From Microvelia longipes (lineage: Eukaryota > Arthropoda > Insecta > Hemiptera > Veliidae): a DNA stretch of 64,000 nucleotides. Shown in pieces: positions 56,137 to 64,000 of this stretch (the first letter of the stretch is position 1; every line of letters starts with the position of its first letter). Location: the NCBI GenBank assembly GCA_018340805.1, contig JACMZG010001908.1, forward strand, positions 16,236,061 to 16,300,060. The letters run 5' to 3'. The notes below the pieces were generated by a model, which was not told where the DNA came from, did no database searches, and saw only the letters and a program-made list of their open reading frames with translations. The translations under genes and the position numbers were made by a program.

Positions 56137-57142
56137 ACTTTTAGAAAAAGTCCATATCATGGTAAGTTACAGTTTGAAATTCAAAAGTTATCAACTAAAA
56201 ACACAAATAGGCAATCTGATTACCATACTTGCAAGAAGATTACCAAAAATATGATTGCTTATTTAAACTCCTGGCAGTCGATTTAGTGGGGGTAGATACC
56301 AATTTTACGGCGATTGCTTCATTAGAAGCTGAGTTAGTCGGGGTGAAGTATTCTGGTGTACCAAATTTCGGAAATCAAAAATAAGTAAAAATACTTGTGT
56401 ATGTCAAACGATAGCTCTATAAAAATTGCCGGAATTTTGTAGTATGGGTACCAAATTGTTTTGTTTGTAGTGTACTTTTAGAAAAAGTCCATATCATGGT
56501 ATGTTCCTATTTAAAATTCAAAAGTTATCGACAAAAACACAAATAAGCAATCTAATTACCATACTTGCAAGACGATTACCAAAAATATGATTGCTTATTT
56601 AAACTCCTGGCAGTCAATTTAGTGGGGGAAGGTACCAATTTTACGCCGATTCCTCTATAAGAAGCTGAGTTAGTCGGGGTGATGTATTCTGGTGTACCAA
56701 ATTTCGGAAATCAAAAATAAGTAAAAGTACTTGTGTATGTCAAACGATAGCTCTATAAAAATTGCCGGATTTTTTAGTATGGGTACCAAATTGTTTTGTT
56801 TGTAGTGTATTTTTAGAAAAAGTCCATATCATGGTATGTTCCTATTTTAAATTCAAAAGTTATCGACAAAAACACAAATAGGCAATTTGATTACCATACT
56901 TGCAAGACGATTACCAAAAATATGATTGCTTATTTAAACTCCTGGTAGCCGATTTAGTGGGGGTTGGTACCAGTTTTACGCCGATTCCTCTATAAGAAGC
57001 TGAGTTAGTCGGGGTGATGTATTCTGGTGTACCAAATTTCGGAAATCAAAAATAAGTAAAAGTACTTGTGTATGTCAAACGATAGCTCTATAAAAATTGC
57101 CGGAATTTTGTAGTATGGGTACCAAATTGTTTTGTTTGTAGT
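56135..57142 (+). repeat. three tandem 336-bp units in the mariner-derived element
   Basis: Units begin GTACTTTTAGAAAAAGTCCA (GTATTTTTAG in the third) and each includes a copy of the inner part of the right inverted repeat (AACTCCTGGCAGTCGATTTA, GCTGAGTTAGTCGGGGTGA). The terminal sequence has thus been multiplied internally. Unit lengths are 337, 335 and 336 bp. Confidence 0.85.
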
Positions 57143-57377
57143 GTACTTTTAGAAAAAGTCCATATCATGGTAAGTTACAGTTTGAAATTCAAAAGTTATC
57201 AACTAAAAACACAAATAGGCAATCTGATTACCATACTTGCAAGACGATTACCAAAAAAATGATTGCTCATTTAAACTCCTGGTAGCCGATTTAGTGGGGG
57301 TAGATACCAATTTTACGGCGATTGCTCCATTAGAAGCTGAGTTAGTCGGGGTGATGTATATGAAACGTTCCATTTTG

Positions 57378-57430
57378 TATATTAGTGTCATACCTATATG
57401 CTTACACCTATTTGCTATGCATATTGGCAC
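57378..57430 (-). repeat. satellite B, inverted array, right end
   Basis: One last degenerate unit (ATTAGTGTCATACCTATATG). Confidence 0.7.
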
Positions 57431-57629
57431 GTTGACGTAATAAGACTACTCTTTTATAATTGAGGCAATAACCCTACTCTTGTGATCTAGGTGCAGGTTT
57501 ATTGCGTCGAAGCAATAAGCACATGCGAATAAGTAAGATGTATGGAGTATATTTTTTGGTATTCATACAGACTTAATGCGTCGACGCAATAAACCTACTC
57601 TTAAGAAATTGATGCACTAAGCCTACTAA

Positions 57630-57630
<1 letters not shown>
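57431..57630. repeat. diverged short repeats with GCGTCGACGCAATAA
   Basis: TTGCGTCGAAGCAATAAGC, ATGCGTCGACGCAATAAACC and ACCTACTCTT recur in loose tandem. GCGTCGACGC is palindromic. Confidence 0.5.

Positions 57631-57698
<68 letters not shown>
57631..57698. repeat. (AT)n microsatellite
   Basis: About 68 bp of TA repeats. Confidence 0.95.
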
Positions 57699-57700
<2 letters not shown>

Positions 57701-57794
57701 ATATACGAGTAAATGAAATATTGAAAGATACTTAAGTATCAAAATAATCCTGAGAAATAATAATGATAACTTACAGATGGTGAAAAAAGGGAGT

Positions 57795-57850
57795 GCGAGG
57801 GTTTGGCGCGACGTTTCGACAAATCGTCTTTATCAAGCTAGAATAAGTCG
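57795..57850 (-). mobile_element. Penelope-like fragment with degraded hammerhead core
   Basis: Minus strand CTTGATAAAGACGATTTGTC followed by GAAACGTCGCGCC. It resembles the Penelope hammerhead layout CTGATGA, stem GAC/GTC, GAAAC, GTC, but the CTGATGA box carries two changes, so it should be inactive. No coding remnant nearby. Confidence 0.5.
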
Positions 57851-57886
57851 GTGCGTACTCGGAAGCGTCGAGCCGACAACACAATA

Positions 57887-57981
<95 letters not shown>

Positions 57982-57986
57982 TTATA
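57887..57986. repeat. (AT)n microsatellite
   Basis: About 100 bp of TA repeats; the 80-codon frame across it is an artefact. Confidence 0.95.
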
Positions 57987-58094
57987 CATATCTTTGTGTG
58001 TGTTTGTATGTATATATGTATGTATTTCTGGGGAATTTCGTAAACATGCTATCTTTCGAACGGATGAATATTTTTTTTAATGTAACATGTTAAA

Positions 58095-58460
58095 AAATCG
58101 TATCCTAAGGGAGGATACGGCCTCTATTTGTAAACCAGGTTGTTGTGACGTCATCAAACCAGTTTACTGAGTCAGCAAAATTTTCAAAAATTATAAAAAT
58201 TCACGGTTATTATATTCTCCGCGAAAAAGGCCCTTATTTATGTTTTTGGGGTGCTGAAGCGAATGAACCCGGTCGTGTTGGTTGAGTCGGTCTGTTCTTT
58301 TTGGTCACTCTAAGTGACCAAACTGTCGAAATAACCCTGGAAAAAAACAGAAATCCAAAAAAACGGCCAGTAAAACAATTAAGTAAGGTCTCTTTTTTTT
58401 ATTTTTTGGAGTGCAGAATTCAATGAAACCGGTCCGAAGACAAAACGACTACTCAAAGCT
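58095..58460 (+). repeat. diverged repeat family F sequence
   Basis: TTTACTGAGTCAGCAAAATTT, GGGGTGCTGAAGCGAATGAA, and a second related GGAGTGCAGAATTCAATGAA, CCGGTCCGAA. Two family F inner segments appear to sit head to tail. Confidence 0.5.
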
Positions 58461-58531
58461 AGGGTTCCCGGTTCGAGTCTTGGTAATTTTTTTTTCGTCT
58501 TTTTCTCACAGTATTTAACATCAAAATAATT

Positions 58532-58952
58532 CTGGCGTGGAGGTCCGCAAGCCGGGCGAATTTTCTTTAAAATCTGTGATTTCTTGCTTATTAATCCAAT
58601 TTTTGCTTTTTTGGTATATTATTAATCCAACTTTTTGGTATATTTATATAATAACCTGAGCAGTAGCGTCACAATTTTTTATTTAATTTTTTCGAATTTT
58701 TCATAGCTTATGTGCTAAAAATTAGCATAAGCTGAGCTTCAAATGATTTCAAATAATGCTGTGCTGTGTAGTGTACAATCTGTGGGATAAATATACACAT
58801 TTGCTTTAAAAAATTTTAAAAAAATAGCAAGTTGTGACGCCACTGCTCAAGTTATTAAATATAAACCGATAAATTAAGCAAAGATCGGATTGATAAGCGA
58901 GAAAGCACGCATTTCTAAGAAAATTCGCTCGGCTTGCGGATCTCCGCGCCAG
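58532..58952. mobile_element. CTGGCG-TIR MITE, full copy
   Basis: Left end CTGGCGTGGAGGTCCGCAAG, CCGGGCGAATTTTC; right end GAAAATTCGCTCGG, CTTGCGGATCTCCGCGCCAG. It has no transposase. It shares GCTAAAAATTAGCATAA with the 2.96 kb copy. Confidence 0.85.
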
Positions 58953-61025
58953 AATTTCCTAGCTAGAGCACGCCTATTATAATAATACTAACCAAAGATA
59001 GGTAAAAAATAAAGTTCTAAACATAATAAGAGAAACATAATTTAAATAGTATTCGAAAATGTTAATAGAAAACTGGAATGAAAATAAGATCAATGAAAAT
59101 TACTTGAACCTGTCGTATCTCATGCTAAGTAACCAAAATCTCAACTGTATATAATATACCAAGTTTCCAACACCTGACATATACTTAGATTGCAGTCTAT
59201 GTAGTCTCTACTTATACCATTATTTCACATTTACATAAATGAAAAATGTATTTCTATGCTAATAATTTACCCTCATTTTAAACTTTATTTCTTTAAGGGT
59301 ATTTTTAGTAGCGTGCTTTTATTCCATAACTTATTGCACTGTCCCTATTAGTCGTAGACGTTTGAGTTAGAATGAAGAGCGGACGTAATGTACAGAGTAT
59401 GGCGAGAACTATCGCGACATAGTGTATTTTATTGATGGTCTGTCAAGCCAGTATAAATTCAATTATTATAGATACTTACACTTATCACAGAGGCTGAACA
59501 GGCTTATAATAACTACATGTTTCACCTATTATTCTGAATTAATTTATATAATCATTTTTTACCTAAAAATATTAAAGGGTTATAGAAGCATTCTAAAATC
59601 TAAAAAATATAACATCAACTTCGAAAAGTATGTCAATTTTGCGGTATACAGCGGTTTTCCATTACGAATTTAGAGTTTTGATAAGACTTATATTAAGACC
59701 TCATTAACCCCTGGATACGATACTGCCATTTAGTGTTGAACTTCATTAGTTTATTGGATTGGAACTGATCCCAAAGATTCGGAAATTATCTTATGGATCT
59801 CTGCATTCACATATTTTTTTCACTGCATTTTTAAATATTTTAAAAAAAATATTTTAAAAAAGTCTCGAAATTTATACCTAAATCGTTGTCACAGGATAAT
59901 CAATTCAAAAAACAAAGCAGGCTTGATTAAAAATGACTAAAGTCAACATTTGCCTCGAATAAATATCAAAAGCGTATCATTCCGAGATACGAAACATTTC
60001 CCTTTTTGCTATTCAATACACATAAAAATGCGAGAAGTTATCAAAAAAGCTTCTTTTAAAAAGGTATGATCAATTAGTTTTAATAAATATTTCTCAGTAC
60101 TAAATTTGTATACCAAAACTCGTATGTATAAATTTTAATTTATAACTAAATATGTTTGCTAGAGTATTTTTTTATTTGTTCCCATTGATTGGAAAATAAA
60201 ACAGAGAGAAAGAGAGAGAAAAGAAATACTCGAGGTATATTTGATCAGCACTAATAATAGGTCTCTCTGTTATGTTGGCTGCCTTGTTGACAGTTTGTGT
60301 TCCCTCAGGTTCGGTTTTATAGCTTTTTTCCTCTCACTATAGCTCTTCAAAAAACCGCTTGAATCTGAAAAATGTTACGGAGAATTTGTTCAACGATCAA
60401 TAGAAAATAACCAGAAATACGTTACAAAGAAAATAAAAACTTGAAAATTGGACGGTGAAACAAAGAGTCGTTTAGTTTACCACAATAAAGAACTTTATTG
60501 AAGCAAACAATTGTGCAAAGACACCTGAAACAGTACACAAGTAAGGTATATCTAGAATGGTTGACCATTCTAAAATAACGTTAACTTCCATCTGAAATGT
60601 GTTTATCTACAAAACTGCCTGTAAGTGATGTGCTCCTTAAAATTGTTCCGGAATTAGCTAAATGTAGAACACGATTGTATTAAATACAAAAACGTTTTAA
60701 GCTTCGCTTCGTTTAGAAGATGTTGATGTCAGATCCTAACAGGTGGCGAAGAATAAAAGTAATATTTAAGGCCCTAGAAGGCACGTCGCTCCAACGGGAC
60801 TTGAATCCTAATACACAATCAATAATACTTTTACAACTTAAGAGCTTGTATTTACCACAGGTGGGAAAGAAATTTAAAAATTAGATACCGTCTATACGTG
60901 ATGTTTTGAATGAATATTCTTAGACCAGTTTCATCCTGAGTGAATCGTCAAAAGAAGAGTCTGAAAATATAACCCCGATATGCATAGTAAAAATTAGGAA
61001 GTGTCTTAAGATTAACACTCACATA
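58953..61025. other. A+T-rich stretch, nothing recognised
   Basis: An 83-codon frame at 59422-59673 has no recognised domain. No repeat termini or RNA genes are supported. Confidence 0.4.
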
Positions 61026-61315
61026 ACTTAGGTCATTAGGGTTACGATCGTTATAAAGTGACTCATTAGAGTTACGATGATTATAAATGTGCTCATTAGA
61101 GTTACGATCGTTATAAATAAACTCATTAGAGTTACGATGTTATAACATGACTCATAGAATTACGATCGTTATAAAGTGACTCTTAGAGTTACGATGTTAT
61201 AACATGACTCATTAGAGTTACGATCGTTATAAAGTGATTCATTAGAGATACGATGTTATAACATGACATATTAGAGTTTCGATTATAATAAGTTGATTTA
61301 TTAGAGTTACGATTC
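61026..61315. repeat. minisatellite, about 30 bp unit
   Basis: About ten units of TCATTAGAGTTACGATCGTT, ATAAAGTGAC or the variant ATGTTATAACATGAC. ACGATCGT is palindromic in some units; the TGTTATAACA variant is also palindromic. Confidence 0.85.
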
Positions 61316-62829
61316 AGCTCATTTCCTTCCTCACTTCTCTAACTCCTGTTTATCACTAAATGTCTATTCTCATTCATGCCCTATTTTATTTTGATCAAAC
61401 ACAAGTTATTTACATCTATCTCTGTAAGTCGAAACCGGTCGAGTTAATGCATATATCCGACGGAAACATGTTTTTCATAGAGACGTATATGTATCTGAGC
61501 TTACTTAATCCCCTGTAGTTATTGGTAGTTATTTAAAAATCTCGCTTTCTTCTTTGCTTTTGTAAACGGCATTAATGATGACCTCTTGTTAGGCGCCCTA
61601 CCATATTGTACCTAAAAAATAAATAACTACAAGGAGACATTATTTTATTTGTTCTGCTGTGAAGGACTCCATTTACGCTCTAGCTATAGCATAAAGATAA
61701 ATTCAGTTTTATATTTTTTGATAACAATTTTTGAAAAAAGATTTTTTTCGGAGTTCAAAACTTAATGAGAGCTAAGGGTTCTCAGCGAAAAATCTGGAAT
61801 AAAAACACTCGAGATGGTTTTCACTAGAAAATTGGTTTCTTTAGAAAATTTTTGTGGCTTTCGGAACTTGAAAAAGAGGCCTCTCGAAATAAATCTTTTA
61901 TTTTTCTAGTTTATCAGAAAAAAACTGAGAGAATTTTAGCCTTATACATCCCAAATCGACAGATAAATCCGAGAAGATATAGATTATTGTATTGATATAA
62001 ATGTTAGAAAGTTATCATTATGTTTTTCTCTTCAAATAGCTTATATCTTCTATTATCTATTATATTTTGGAAGAGATAAACCCATGTGGTCATTAACTTA
62101 ATCAATCATCATTTATACACGTTAATACATTTCACCACTAGCTTAGTACATCCTTTAACCATTACGTTCTGGTAAAAAAAGTCAATCTATTATTTACACA
62201 ATTTTGTAGGACTTAGGCAAAAAAATAAAATAAAGAAGTCGATCGAAAAAAATCATTTTAGTGAAACAAACTAGTTCGATGACTTATACTGGCAGAACAC
62301 ATACATTTTTTCCAGTAAGTTAGTTTTTTAATGGTAGAAAAAACTAAATTAGAATAGATAGGATTAGATAATTATAGAATTAGAATTAGCAACTCACAAA
62401 TGTTCATTGATCTTTTGATAATCATTTATCCTTCATCTTAATAACAAGAAAAAGATTCCTTTCACAATCTAAAAAACGGGGAATATCAGAACTTTACCTT
62501 ACCATATCGTATTCTTAACGCTCATCATCACCACAGAACTTATGAATATCATTCGATAAAAAATTGAACTAATGGTGATTAAAAAAATAAACTAATCTCA
62601 ATCTGCTATGCAATCTATATTATATTTATTTATATTTATCTATTTACTTTATATATTCATGCTCATGTGTAGAGGTGCTTATGATTTAATACTAAGCACC
62701 TCATTATAAATAAATAAATAAAAATAAACTTCAGTACATATATGACTACAAGCCAAATTTCAAATCGGTCGAACAATTTGTCAATGGTTAATGATATTTA
62801 CAAATTTTTAAATACTAATGTCACTAATG
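61316..62829. other. A+T-rich stretch, nothing recognised
   Basis: No gene is supported. A small hairpin GAGGTGCTTA to TAAGCACCTC lies at 62672-62702, between TTTATTTAT and ATAAATAAATAAA flanks; it may be a tiny MITE. Confidence 0.4.
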
Positions 62830-62990
62830 TCATTAGTGACAGGTTAATGACGTCATACAATTTTTCCCCCGGAAAGCACAACGAGATCAGAAGAATGATT
62901 GTTGTATTAAGTTTCAATTTTCTACCACAAACACGCTGGAATCTGCGATAATAAAAGACACGCAAAGATATAAAGGAAAAGTAAAAACAT
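62830..62990 (-). repeat. H5S family, degraded fragment
   Basis: GTTAATGACGTCATACAATTT, GGAAAGCACAAC and the end AAGGAAAAGTAAAA follow the minus-strand order of the family, with heavy divergence. Confidence 0.4.
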
Positions 62991-63552
62991 TAAAAATTTT
63001 AAAGCAATAAACCATCAAAAAATTTCTTTTTTTTCAATCAGTTTCAAAACAATAAAATTTTATTACTAACCTGACTCATTCTAAGGTGATTACCTCTAAG
63101 AGATCTTTAAGAAAATTCTTTAAACATTAAGAGCAGTTTGTACCAGGATGCTACTTAAATTCTTTATGTCAGTGATAATAGTTATACGTACTAATTACAA
63201 GTTTTAAGATTTTCCTAGTACTCAGGAATTTAATTATTTTTTCCTCAAAATTAATGATTCAACAAGTTTATTTTACCTTTAGAATCATCCTGAACAATAC
63301 TTACTTTTTATAACCTCTTACATAGAAGAAAAGAAATAACAAATTTTATTGCCCAGTGACATTTTACTGCTTACAATGCCTTTCTACTGAACCAAAAGCA
63401 ATCTCAAAATCGTAAAATTTGTGGTTCACCTTTTCAAGAAAAGCCCATTTGTAAGAATGGAAAATCGCTCAGCTGTAAATGACAGTATACCACTTTAGAA
63501 AAGCCAGATAATTCTGAAAATCTGAGAGAAAAGGGCAATTTTAACGACCTTT
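62991..63552. other. A+T-rich stretch, nothing recognised
   Basis: No gene or repeat end is supported up to the single N at 63553. Confidence 0.4.
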
Positions 63553-63554
63553 NT

Positions 63555-64000
63555 AAGGAGGAAATTTTGAAAAAAATGGTTGAATGTGGAGTGATCAAGG
63601 AAGCACCGAGCGATTATATTAGTCCGTTGCGGCCTGTACAGAAAAAAAATAAGGATATCCGTTTATGTCTTGATCTTAGGACACTTAATAAAAACATATT
63701 ACCTGAGCCTGAATGTCCCCCGCCGATTGATACTCTTTTAGCCCGGTGCGGACAAGCGACGTATATGTCAAGTATTGACATAACAAGTAGTTTCTGGCAT
63801 ATTGCATTGGAAGCGTCATGTCAAAAATATGTAGCGTTTGCGTTTGAAAATAGGACGTATATTTACACCGTTACTCCTTTTGGGCTAAAAACGGCTCAAG
63901 CGGCTCTAATAAAAGGCCTTAATTATGTCTTGGCAGGATTAGATGACGTCATTATCGTGTTTGTAGATGACATACTTCTTTTAACTAGAGGAAATTTTGC
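63555..64000 (+). mobile_element. near-identical copy of gypsy 1 pol (RT part)
   Basis: It corresponds to 39498-39943. After small differences in the first 20 nt it is identical except G at 39675 versus A at 63732, which turns GCT (Ala) into ACT (Thr). The RT frame is open and reaches the FVDD catalytic box before the window ends. It begins 1-2 nt after an isolated N with no LTR or gag, so it is either a truncated second element or a misjoined sequence. Confidence 0.9.

Larger units (their letters stand above)
55664..57377. mobile_element. Tc1/mariner-derived non-autonomous element with internal repeats
   Basis: Inverted ends of about 150 bp (55664-55812 and 57229-57377), outermost CAGGGTGG and CAAAATGG, then TTTCATATACATCACC. 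They are flanked by TA (55662-55663 and 57378-57379), the target duplication of Tc1/mariner elements. It holds a transposase remnant at 55942-56136, then direct repeats of about 336 bp starting at 56135, 56472, 56807 and 57143. The last repeat merges with the right end. Confidence 0.8.

Noticed and set aside
58445..58490. third tRNA-like SINE head (GGTTCGAGTCT)
   Set aside because: Only a B-box-like motif followed by a T-run; no convincing A box at the right distance.

Overview
This window looks like repeat-dominated, intergenic or heterochromatic DNA from an animal nuclear genome, most likely an arthropod and probably an insect. It is strongly A+T-rich, carries long (AT)n runs, has no bacterial-style gene packing, and holds Ty3/gypsy, CR1/Jockey-type LINE, Penelope-like, Tc1/mariner-like and tRNA-headed SINE sequences. 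I see no host protein-coding gene. Every open frame I could identify belongs to a mobile element; the other long frames are microsatellite, satellite or antisense artefacts.

Layout. From 1 to 36.4 kb is a mosaic of short interspersed repeats. The dominant one is a moderately high-copy family, here called H5S. One end is a hairpin of about 36 nt, and about 550 nt inside lies a stretch of about 80 nt resembling the internal promoter half of 5S rRNA. At least 16 full or partial copies occur on both strands. Two are split by younger insertions: a tRNA-headed SINE of 865 bp (12-bp target duplication) at 23.9-24.8 kb, and a Penelope-like inverted pair of 204-bp arms carrying hammerhead-ribozyme-like cores at 28.5-29.0 kb. 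Several MITE families, minisatellites (5.2, 8.3, 22.5 kb) and (AT)n tracts fill the rest.

From 36.46 kb a well-preserved Ty3/gypsy element begins: 5' LTR, primer-binding site, intact gag, and pol open as far as an assembly gap (40907-41869) that removes the integrase region and 3' LTR. The gag-pol junction has a correctly phased A AAA AAC slippery heptamer with a pseudoknot-capable sequence 6 nt downstream. After the gap come a 414-bp repeat rich in ATGGCGG, a satellite of about 55 bp with a GCGAGCGAAGCGAGC core (satellite A), and a second satellite of about 44 bp (satellite B). Satellite B reappears inverted from 45.46 kb.

From 45.46 to 57.43 kb is a nested stack. The inverted satellite B array was split by a second Ty3/gypsy element (minus strand, 166/167-bp LTRs, 5-bp target duplication). 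Its gag was split by a foldback element with 8-9 bp target duplication and arms built of hairpin modules, and the foldback centre holds a minus-strand CR1/Jockey-type LINE (ORF1 with a PHD-like finger, ORF2 with endonuclease and reverse transcriptase). A Tc1/mariner-derived element with TA duplication and about 3.6 internal 336-bp repeats sits in the same satellite at 55.66-57.38 kb.

From 57.4 to 63.55 kb are more MITEs, a Penelope-like fragment, a 30-bp minisatellite at 61.0-61.3 kb and unrecognised A+T-rich DNA. After a single N at 63553 the window ends in a near-identical copy of the first gypsy pol (1 substitution from the start of the clean match to the window end), either a second insertion or an assembly join.
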